Positions 1 to 5,746 of a DNA stretch of 12,592 bases are shown in pieces. Within the stretch, counting starts at the first letter, position 1. Each line of letters begins with the position of its first letter. This stretch comes from Bryobacteraceae bacterium (GTDB lineage Bacteria > Acidobacteriota > Terriglobia > Bryobacterales > Bryobacteraceae): positions 1 through 12,592 of the forward strand of contig JADGHK010000032.1 in NCBI GenBank assembly GCA_019686145.1, written 5' to 3'. The position numbers and the translations under genes were made by a program. The notes beneath the pieces are model-generated. The model saw only the letters and a program-made list of their open reading frames with translations. It made no database searches and was not told the origin of the DNA.

Positions 1-555
1 GAGGGGCGCGGGCGGGAGGCCGTCAAGACGTGGAGCGCCCAACTGGGGGATCGCCGGGGCGGCTACGGCGTGTCGACGTGGATTTATAACGGCGATTTCG
101 AGCGTGAATTCAGCGGCTCCGTGCTCGATTGGAGGTCTTTCCCAGTTGACCACGTCCGCGTGCAGAGAGCTGAAGGGGAAGGCCGAAACGGAAGCTCAGC
201 CTTACGTGTCACGTTTGATGGGAAGGCCAACGTGGAATACCGGCACACGTCGCAGCGGACGTGGCTCGAGCCGGGCCCTCATCGCCTGATCGCCTGGGTA
301 CGAAGCGAAGGCGTAACCACCGACGAAGGAGTCATTCTGCGGGTCGCGGACGTGGAGGCGCCGGCGAGATTCAGCGTTGCCACCGAGCCGATCCTCGGAA
401 CGCGTCCATGGTCCAGGATCGAGCTTCCCTTTACTGTCCCGCCCGATACCCGGCAATTGATGGTTCAGTTAGCGCGGCGGCCATCAAGAAAGTTCGACAA
501 CAAAATTCGGGGAACCGTCTGGGTTGACGATGTGGCGATCGTCAGCGCCAGGTGA
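1..555 (+). CDS. C-terminal carbohydrate-binding-like domain of a larger protein (5' end outside window)
   Basis: The reading frame is open from base 1 to the TGA at 553-555, giving 184 visible residues with no stop. A GTG at 70 could start a 161-residue protein, but the frame continues upstream without a break and no ribosome binding site precedes 70, so I read this as the end of a longer gene. The visible part contains an Asn-Gly-Asp-Phe-Glu motif, then a Gly-Ser-Ser-Ala-Leu-Arg-Val strand, a Leu-Glu-Pro-Gly turn, a Trp-Val-Arg-Ser strand, and a final Val-Trp-Val-Asp-Asp-Val strand. That order is typical of beta-sandwich domains of the CBM4/9 or galactose-binding type. In other bacteria similar domains end tetratricopeptide-repeat proteins encoded in exopolysaccharide loci. 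The missing N-terminus prevents a test of this. It is the only plus-strand gene here, and its 3' end overlaps the O-antigen ligase gene by 14 bases. Confidence 0.7.
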   Translation, partial: EGRGREAVKTWSAQLGDRRGGYGVSTWIYNGDFEREFSGSVLDWRSFPVDHVRVQRAEGEGRNGSSALRVTFDGKANVEYRHTSQRTWLEPGPHRLIAWVRSEGVTTDEGVILRVADVEAPARFSVATEPILGTRPWSRIELPFTVPPDTRQLMVQLARRPSRKFDNKIRGTVWVDDVAIVSAR

Positions 556-1894
556 GCGTGTTAGGACGATAGAAGCGAAGTGCAAGCGCAATGCCTGCAA
601 TCCATGAAACGGCGAGGGCGTTAGCGGGGATATAGAGATTGAAATCCACGAAGCTGTGAAGCGTTAAGGCGATCAGCGAAGCCGAACAGCCGATGCCGAG
701 ATAGCGTTCGGAAGCCGTGGCCGGAGCGGCAGCCGCGTTCAGCGCGCCGGCATGCGCAAGAGCGGCGAGCGCAAAGCCGGGAACGAATCCTAGCAGGCCA
801 AGTTCAATCAGAAGCTGCAAATAGTCGTTATGGGCGAAATCGGCGCGCTGCATTGGAGCAACGTGCTTATATCGCATGAACGCAGACTCATAGCCTCCCA
901 ACCCAAAGCCAAACACCGGAGACGCAGCAATCAAGGGAGCAGATTCGCGCCACAACTCTGCGCGGGTCTCCGCCGACACTTCCTCCGTAGAAGCAACAGC
1001 CGCAAAACGTGCAATTAGCTGATCGGTGGGAAGGAAGATAAAACCGAGAAAGACGGCTGCCGCGACTCCGCCAGCCGGGATCCAGCGAAGCCCAGGTCTG
1101 CTCTTCCCGCCCTGTGGAACGAACGCCGTGCTCAGCGTGATCGCACCCGTCACGAACAGGCTCCCTAACGCGGCCAGAAAGCCCATTCGCGAAAGCGACA
1201 ACAGGATGCCAAGCAGGATGATGCCTGCCAGCCCCAGAAGGGCGCAGGCGGCCACGGCCGAGAAAGCGGGGGTCTCGTATTTGGTGCGGTGCCGCCGGTA
1301 GACCCAGACGGCGCCCATCAAAGGCAGCGGCAGCGCAAGCTCGAGAAGGCCGGCAAAGTGGTTCCGGTTGATGTAGGTTCCCCGGGTAACCGAATCCGGG
1401 CCCCCGAGCGCATATTGTACAAGGCCCAGGACAGCCTCCCCTGCGCCCACGCTGACGATCGGCACAACGAGCCACCACGCCCGGTTCCGAAGCCGCAGCG
1501 TAAGACGGCGTGCCAGGAAGAGAGCCGTCAGACAGCCTGCCAGCTTCAGAAAAAGACCTGTCGTCTCAGAGGGAGTGATCGAGAGCGTCGCCCGCTCGGG
1601 CGGAGCGCCGATTGCAGAAAGCCCGAGGTGGATGTCGGCAGCCGAGGGTGAGAGTGTCTGAAGGAGCCCGACCGGCAGCGGCACAAGCTGAACGGCGGCA
1701 GCCACCAGAAGCACCCCTGCAAAGACACACGCCAAGCGGTCCGGCTTCACTGGATGCCACCACGCGAATACCGCATCCAGGGCAGCCAGAATGCCGACAC
1801 CCGCGACTAAAATCGCCCAATCCTCGGCGAGTACGGCGCCATAGCGAAAGGCGCCGTAGCCGAGGAGTAGGGAGAAAATAATAGAGACGAGCAC
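542..1894 (-). CDS. O-antigen ligase / Wzy-type polymerase family membrane protein
   Basis: A 450-residue, highly hydrophobic protein with about ten or more predicted membrane segments, the usual size for the Wzy_C (O-antigen ligase) family. Family signatures are visible: Asn-Arg-Asn-His-Phe-Ala-Gly near residues 176-182, Ser-Arg-Met-Gly-Phe at 235-239, a Arg-Ala-Glu-Leu-Trp segment at 311-315 followed by a Gly-Phe-Gly-Leu-Gly-Gly stretch, and His-Asn-Asp-Tyr-Leu-Gln with Glu-Leu-Gly at 355-366. The region between residues 251 and 330 probably includes the periplasmic loop. Such proteins join undecaprenyl-linked glycan to an acceptor (ligase) or polymerise repeat units (Wzy). Sequence alone does not separate the two, and some members attach glycans to proteins. 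The start is GTG at 1894, and no in-frame ATG lies upstream. No close Shine-Dalgarno is present. The nearest purine run lies inside the terminator hairpin just upstream. This is the only ligase/polymerase candidate in the window. Confidence 0.87.
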   Translation of the reverse strand: MLVSIIFSLLLGYGAFRYGAVLAEDWAILVAGVGILAALDAVFAWWHPVKPDRLACVFAGVLLVAAAVQLVPLPVGLLQTLSPSAADIHLGLSAIGAPPERATLSITPSETTGLFLKLAGCLTALFLARRLTLRLRNRAWWLVVPIVSVGAGEAVLGLVQYALGGPDSVTRGTYINRNHFAGLLELALPLPLMGAVWVYRRHRTKYETPAFSAVAACALLGLAGIILLGILLSLSRMGFLAALGSLFVTGAITLSTAFVPQGGKSRPGLRWIPAGGVAAAVFLGFIFLPTDQLIARFAAVASTEEVSAETRAELWRESAPLIAASPVFGFGLGGYESAFMRYKHVAPMQRADFAHNDYLQLLIELGLLGFVPGFALAALAHAGALNAAAAPATASERYLGIGCSASLIALTLHSFVDFNLYIPANALAVSWIAGIALALRFYRPNTLTWR

Positions 1895-1935
1895 GAAAAA
1901 GAGTGGACAAGGCGTCCTTTCTGGACACCTTGCCC
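1895..1935 (-). terminator. Intrinsic terminator after the TIGR03437 gene, abutting the ligase start
   Basis: Read on the minus strand, five bases after the TAG of the upstream gene comes the arm GGGCAAGGTGTCC, the loop AGAAA, and the arm GGACGCCTTGTCC. These pair over 13 positions, two of them G-U wobbles. ACTC and then five T residues follow (bases 1896-1900). This is a classic rho-independent terminator for right-to-left transcription. The plus-strand direction has no T tract. The T run ends two bases before the GTG start codon of the next gene, so the structure also occupies the ribosome-binding region of that gene. It may cap the FecR/TIGR03437 transcript completely, or let a fraction of polymerases through. 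Confidence 0.85.
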
Positions 1936-1940
1936 TGGCT

Positions 1941-3518
1941 CTACTTGAGGGTCATCGACGTGTCGGGAACCGGCGTATAGAACTGGCCCGCGGTCCGCTC
2001 CTTCGAAGCCGTCGTGCTGGTGCTCACAATCGACGACGGCGGCGTGGCTATGTCGTGCGAGAACCAGTATTCGCCCGGCTGAAGGGTGAACGGAGTATCG
2101 AGCCGGTAGGACACACGGCAGATGGCATCGTTTGCCCCATCGGCGAAGTAGCGCGACACGCCCGTTTGCGACCAGGACCACGTTCCCGGAATGGTGTCGC
2201 TTGAGAAGACATCGCCAGTGAAGCTGTTCTGCGCCGGTCCTCCTCCCGAGTGGCTCCAGATGTTCATTCGCCACTGATTGAAGATGTTGTCCGGATCGAA
2301 GCGGAGGTCCGGAATGCCGTTGCAATCGAAGTAGCCAACCGCTTCCGTGAAGGTAGTGGGAGCGGTCAGGCGGAAATAGCCAGCAAAAACCCCTTGCGTA
2401 TTGGTGGAGTTCGAGTACAGGAGCCACAAACCGGGCTTCTGCACATCCGGAACGGTATTAACGCGGTTGTCGTAATAGCCGCCCGTGTCGCCCGTCTCGA
2501 TTCCATTGTTATCGTAGACGATGCTTGTTCCGTTGCGGAGCGTCAGGGCGACTCCGGAGGCCTGCGCAAAGGACGGCTCTGTGGCCCCGGTATTCAGAGT
2601 CCAGCTTCCGTTGCCCTGGTCTCCGAAGATTCCCGGCGCCGTATGGCGGAAGGCGATTGCGCTGTTAGCCCCGGTCTGACCGTTCCGTGTCTGACCGTTT
2701 GGAAACTTGCCGCCAGTGAGCACGTAGTAGAAACCGTTCGGCTCCACCGGAACCTTGATGTCGCTCTGGGTCGTAGCAGACCCGGAAATCAGGGCGATGT
2801 CGACGTCGCCTGCCACGTTGTAATAGGGAGCCCGGAAGTTCACCTGGTACAGACCCGGCCATCCCGGAGCGAGGCCCGAGTACAACGTGTCGAAGGTCGT
2901 GCCCAACCTGACGTTATACGTCGCCACAGTCCGGTTCAGCGGCCGCCCAGCCGACCCGTCACCCGGAGCTGATCCTTCCGGTATTGCCGGATCCACGGCG
3001 CCGAGAGCGTTCATAAAGAGCAGACCGTAATCTCCCGGCTTGAGCGGATTCGTACGGGTGACGAGCGTGTAGTCAGCCTTGGTCAGAAAGGGGCGGCCCA
3101 ATCCGTCCTGCGTCACTGAAAAGAAGCGCGGCGCCACAGTGGCAATGCTGAGCGACACCGCATTACTGACCTCTTCGCCACGCCGGACGCGAAGCTGTAT
3201 GGAGCCGGGCGCGATACTGTAGGGCAGTTGCGCGTTGATCTGAGTCGGCGACACGTAGTACAGCGGCAGTGGCGTCACCGTGCTCACCCCAACCAGCTCC
3301 ACGGACGTTCCGCCGAGGGTAGTCGGAAGCGGCAGATCGGAGGCAGTAAACTCACCGGACCCGAGGTTGGTTCCGAATATCGAAACCAAGGCGCCGGGTG
3401 CTGCCGTAGCTGAATAATCGCCAGCATTTACAGCCGCACCGACCGTTGGAGCTGTCTGGGCCCAGGTCGTGGTGCCGAGAGCCGACACTAAGAGCGTTGT
3501 GATCAAGAGGCAGCGCAT
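1941..3518 (-). CDS. Exported TIGR03437-domain protein with an uncharacterised C-terminal half
   Basis: A 525-residue protein with a Sec signal peptide: a short basic start, a hydrophobic core at about residues 4-16, and likely cleavage near Trp-Ala-Gln at 19-21. Residues about 24-258 match the TIGR03437 family, which resembles IPT/TIG folds and is common in Solibacter-type Acidobacteriota. Key points are Val-Asn-Ala-Gly-Asp-Tyr-Ser at 30-36, Ser-Ile-Phe-Gly-Thr-Asn-Leu at 46-52, Ser-Pro-Thr-Gln-Ile-Asn-Ala-Gln at 90-97, and Gly-Leu-Tyr-Gln-Val-Asn at 222-227. That domain usually closes a protein, but here it comes first. Residues about 260-525 are Gly-, Asn- and Trp-rich with many aromatic residues and match no family I recognise. 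They look like a second secreted beta-rich domain. No C-terminal sorting helix is seen. The ATG at 3518 is preceded by AGGGAG nine bases upstream, overlapping the stop of the FecR gene. The role is unknown; an extracellular or surface location is likely. Confidence 0.8.
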   Translation of the reverse strand: MRCLLITTLLVSALGTTTWAQTAPTVGAAVNAGDYSATAAPGALVSIFGTNLGSGEFTASDLPLPTTLGGTSVELVGVSTVTPLPLYYVSPTQINAQLPYSIAPGSIQLRVRRGEEVSNAVSLSIATVAPRFFSVTQDGLGRPFLTKADYTLVTRTNPLKPGDYGLLFMNALGAVDPAIPEGSAPGDGSAGRPLNRTVATYNVRLGTTFDTLYSGLAPGWPGLYQVNFRAPYYNVAGDVDIALISGSATTQSDIKVPVEPNGFYYVLTGGKFPNGQTRNGQTGANSAIAFRHTAPGIFGDQGNGSWTLNTGATEPSFAQASGVALTLRNGTSIVYDNNGIETGDTGGYYDNRVNTVPDVQKPGLWLLYSNSTNTQGVFAGYFRLTAPTTFTEAVGYFDCNGIPDLRFDPDNIFNQWRMNIWSHSGGGPAQNSFTGDVFSSDTIPGTWSWSQTGVSRYFADGANDAICRVSYRLDTPFTLQPGEYWFSHDIATPPSSIVSTSTTASKERTAGQFYTPVPDTSMTLK

Positions 3519-3527
3519 CGTTGTTCT

Positions 3528-3533
3528 CTCCCT
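3528..3533 (-). promoter_or_regulatory. Ribosome binding site overlapping the FecR stop codon
   Basis: The minus-strand sequence AGGGAG lies nine bases before the ATG at 3518, and its first two bases are the last two of the TAG stop codon (3532-3534) of the FecR gene. A ribosome finishing the FecR protein is therefore placed on the start site of the TIGR03437 protein, which suggests coupled translation of the two exported products. Confidence 0.7.
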
Positions 3534-4110
3534 ATGGGCGAATCGGACTCAGTGGCGAGATTCCGCCACCTCCAACTGGCGGAGGCGGAACCGGCGGCGG
3601 CGTCTGATTGTCCGGCGTGTTGCGGAGACTCTGCAGATAGCCGAGATTCGCAGGCGTTATGGTCGTTGGTGTAGCAGGAATCACAGCAGAGCGGCCGCTG
3701 GAGAACGCTGCCTGTCCGTTTGCCGCGGCCAGCGCGCCTTCCGCAAAAACCGACGGAAGCGACGGAAGGCCGAGCGCGGAAAATTCACTCGCAGCGCCGA
3801 GCCCCTGGTACTTCAGCGTACCGGACTTCAGGCGAACGCGAATGCCCTTCTCGGTCCTCTCAATGAGCGCTTTTGTATGTTTGGCCAATGTCACGCGAGT
3901 GCCGTCCGCAAGCGTCAGCGAGGCCTCCGAACCGTCAGTTGCAATCTCGTCTCCGACAACAATCGGCCAGTCTGGAACGCCGGCAGCGGAAACCAAAACT
4001 CCCCTGACTCGAAATGGGCCATTAGAGTTGATGTTGCCGGCTACTGAAGACTCTGCGACACCAAGCTGAGCGACCGTAACAAGAACCACGAAAGTCGCGG
4101 CTAAACGCAT
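3532..4110 (-). CDS. Exported FecR-domain protein with proline/glycine-rich tail
   Basis: A 192-residue protein beginning with a signal peptide (Met-Arg-Leu-Ala start, hydrophobic core to about residue 18, cleavage near Val-Ala-Glu at 18-20). Residues about 32-105 form a FecR domain: Gly-Asp-Glu-Ile at 53-56, a Ser-Leu-Thr-Leu-Ala-Asp-Gly-Thr segment at 64-71, and Val-Arg-Leu-Lys-Ser-Gly-Thr-Leu at 92-99. The C-terminal 25 residues are a run of prolines, then four glycines, then Ser-Pro-Leu-Ser-Pro. Classical FecR is an inner-membrane sigma regulator, but this protein has no anti-sigma N-terminal region and no sigma factor gene beside it. A structural or glycan-associated surface role is thus more likely (inference). 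I chose the ATG at 4110 because AGGAGG sits four bases upstream and the signal peptide begins cleanly there. A GTG at 4131 is in frame and also has an AGGAG, but would add seven residues before the signal sequence. Confidence 0.8.
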   Translation of the reverse strand: MRLAATFVVLVTVAQLGVAESSVAGNINSNGPFRVRGVLVSAAGVPDWPIVVGDEIATDGSEASLTLADGTRVTLAKHTKALIERTEKGIRVRLKSGTLKYQGLGAASEFSALGLPSLPSVFAEGALAAANGQAAFSSGRSAVIPATPTTITPANLGYLQSLRNTPDNQTPPPVPPPPVGGGGISPLSPIRP

Positions 4111-4114
4111 ATAT

Positions 4115-4120
4115 CCTCCT
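4115..4120 (-). promoter_or_regulatory. Strong ribosome binding site of the FecR gene
   Basis: A full AGGAGG on the minus strand four bases before the ATG at 4110. It is the strongest Shine-Dalgarno seen in the window and decides the start in favour of 4110 over the GTG at 4131. Confidence 0.75.
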
Positions 4121-4148
4121 AGTAGTACCACTACTCTCCTCTCGGTTA

Positions 4149-4177
4149 ATCATAAGCGATGACCAAACGCATCGCAA
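4149..4177 (-). promoter_or_regulatory. Sigma70-like promoter of the FecR/TIGR03437 unit
   Basis: On the minus strand, TTGCGA (4177-4172) and TATGAT (4154-4149) are separated by exactly 17 bases. The -10 has one mismatch to consensus and the -35 has two. Transcription would begin near 4142, leaving a leader of about 30 bases that holds the AGGAGG before the ATG at 4110. It lies in the only AT-richer gap of the region, just downstream of a hairpin closing the preceding operon. The promoter is predicted from sequence only. Confidence 0.6.
4156..4175. promoter_or_regulatory. Inverted repeat within the promoter spacer (possible operator)
   Basis: GCGATG (4156-4161) and CATCGC (4170-4175) form a perfect six-base inverted repeat with an eight-base spacer. 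It occupies the space between the predicted -10 and -35 and overlaps the -35. A dimeric repressor bound here would block the promoter. Six-base arms can arise by chance, so the call is tentative. Confidence 0.35.
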
Positions 4178-4200
4178 GCGTAAAAAGTGTTGAAAATACA

Positions 4201-4235
4201 GGAGTTATTGTCATACACGGTATGACACGGACTCC
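4201..4235 (-). terminator. Two-part inverted repeat closing the fucose/WecA operon: probable weak terminator, possibly an operator
   Basis: GGAGT (4201-4205) pairs with ACTCC (4231-4235), and TGTCATA (4209-4215) pairs with TATGACA (4221-4227). The two stems are joined by symmetrical three-base internal loops, and the apical loop is five bases. The structure begins three bases after the TGA of the WecA-like gene on the minus strand and is followed by TGTATTTTC, a short T-rich stretch. This placement favours transcription termination. The alternative is a regulator site: the inner palindrome is centred about 76 bases upstream of the predicted FecR transcription start, where activators often bind. 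Confidence 0.5.
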
Positions 4236-4238
4236 GGT

Positions 4239-5663
4239 TCACACCGAGGCTGGCAACCGCTCCTGGCCAGAGAACGACAGCAGTTTTTGGCGGAGTATCC
4301 GCGCGGCGGAATCCACAAACGGAGCGACGACCGGCGTCCGGGCTTGTGATTCGAAGCTCCGGACAAGGATCAGATAATCCTCGTCCGTGAGGGGAACCTG
4401 AATGTGCCAGCCATCCGGGCGCTCCTCGTTTGTCAGGTCGCTGTAGTGGTTACCAGCCAGCCGTAAACAGATTTCGGAAAAACCGAACTCTCCGGCGTAG
4501 CTTCTCAGCGTCTCCCAGCACTCCTCGGGCGTGGGAGCGGCTTCGAGTGATTCCTGGAACGCGGCCAGAGCGAGCTGCGCGTTCAAGTGGTGGCGAAAAG
4601 CAGATTGAAAGAGCATGCGCCGGGCAGTTCCAAACTCCACGTAGCCCAGGTGCTGAACACCCACCCAGGCGCCAGCGCAAAAGAGGATTAGAATGACGCC
4701 TGCGAAACTATCTCTCGTGACGACGCTCAGAAGGAGCGAGAGCGCGGCTGCAATCCCGCAAACCCCGTAAATGAGCAACGCAACCTGGCGCGGCGAGTGC
4801 CCGAGAGCTAGCAGGCGGTGGTGGATGTGCTGCCGGTCAGCCCCAAAGATGGGGCGGAACCGGAGGAATCGCCGCACAATGGCGATAAACGTGTCAAGCA
4901 GGGGAACGGCGAGCGCCATGAGCGGGGCGGTGATCCCGAGCAGCGTCGCGGACTTCTGCGCCCACAGAACACCGTAGCAGCCGAGCAGGAAACCGACCGT
5001 CAGGCTTCCACAATCCCCCAGAAAGATGGTTGCCGGGTTGAAGTTGAACCGGAGAAAGCCGAGCAGCGCGCCAGCCAAAGGTACGGTGGCGAGCGCAAGC
5101 GGGACGTTGCCCTGGAGCAGCGCCGCAATCAGAGTGGTGGTTGTAGCGAAGAGTCCGACCCCGGCAGCCAGACCGTCGACGCCATCGATCAGATTGAAGG
5201 CGTTGGCACAGCCGATGAGCCAGACCACAGTCAACAGGAAACCTAACCACTCCGGGATTGCAATCCCGCCGAGCGACCGCACTTGTACGCCGGCGACTAC
5301 CGTGAGGACGCTGGCCACAACCTGCCCCAGAAGCTTTTGCCAGGGCCGTAATGTGACCAGGTCATCGAGCAGTCCTGTCAGAAAGACGAGACCTGCTGCC
5401 GGAAGCAGCCTCCAGACCAGAGGCAGCGAGCTGGCAACGAGATCCCCCGCGTTCAAAGAGGAAAGAAGCAGAACGGCGTAAGAGACAAGGACGGCCGAAA
5501 CAATCGCAACGCCGCCGACACGAGGCACCGGATGCGAATGCAGCTTCCGCGTGTGATCGGGATGATCGACCACGCCGAGGCGGGCGAAGAGGTCTCGTAC
5601 GGCCGGCGTGAGCACCAGAGCAGAGACAAACGAAACTAGTCCGAGCAAAAGCAGTGAATACAT
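4239..5663 (-). CDS. WecA/MraY-type undecaprenyl-phosphate sugar-1-phosphate transferase with C-terminal extension
   Basis: A 474-residue protein. Residues about 1-335 form a polytopic membrane core of the glycosyltransferase-4 prenyl-phosphate family, which moves a hexosamine-1-phosphate from UDP-sugar to undecaprenyl phosphate and so starts glycan assembly. Visible motifs are Arg-Lys-Leu-His-Ser-His-Pro-Val-Pro-Arg-Val-Gly-Gly at about 39-51, the Mg-binding Asp-Asp pair at 100-101, Asn-Ala-Phe-Asn-Leu-Ile-Asp-Gly-Val-Asp-Gly at 154-164, Phe-Leu-Gly-Asp at 214-217, and His-Ile-His-His-Arg at 279-283. Residues about 336-474 are soluble, predicted cytoplasmic, and absent from standard WecA, which ends near 370. 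This tail has the look of a small sensory fold (GAF-like), but I cannot assign it firmly. The sugar used is not determinable; UDP-GlcNAc is the usual donor. The start is ATG at 5663, with only a weak upstream purine stretch. The gene is last in the presumed fucose operon. Confidence 0.87.
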   Translation of the reverse strand: MYSLLLLGLVSFVSALVLTPAVRDLFARLGVVDHPDHTRKLHSHPVPRVGGVAIVSAVLVSYAVLLLSSLNAGDLVASSLPLVWRLLPAAGLVFLTGLLDDLVTLRPWQKLLGQVVASVLTVVAGVQVRSLGGIAIPEWLGFLLTVVWLIGCANAFNLIDGVDGLAAGVGLFATTTTLIAALLQGNVPLALATVPLAGALLGFLRFNFNPATIFLGDCGSLTVGFLLGCYGVLWAQKSATLLGITAPLMALAVPLLDTFIAIVRRFLRFRPIFGADRQHIHHRLLALGHSPRQVALLIYGVCGIAAALSLLLSVVTRDSFAGVILILFCAGAWVGVQHLGYVEFGTARRMLFQSAFRHHLNAQLALAAFQESLEAAPTPEECWETLRSYAGEFGFSEICLRLAGNHYSDLTNEERPDGWHIQVPLTDEDYLILVRSFESQARTPVVAPFVDSAARILRQKLLSFSGQERLPASV

Positions 5664-5746
5664 AGCGTTGGCCTTGAAGCAGTTGTGGGGTGTGCCCGAC
5701 CGTTAAGGTCTTGTCGCTAACAGGGCCCAGGGCTTTATTTCCGGAC

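Noticed and set aside
1941..2060. PEP-CTERM or similar sorting signal at the C-terminus of the TIGR03437 protein
   Set aside because: The last residues are Thr/Ser-rich and lack the Pro-Glu-Pro motif, a membrane helix and a basic end.
2250..2972. A 240-codon open frame on the plus strand opposite the TIGR03437 gene
   Set aside because: It is antisense to a gene with signal peptide, ribosome site and family match; its translation is low in complexity and resembles nothing known.
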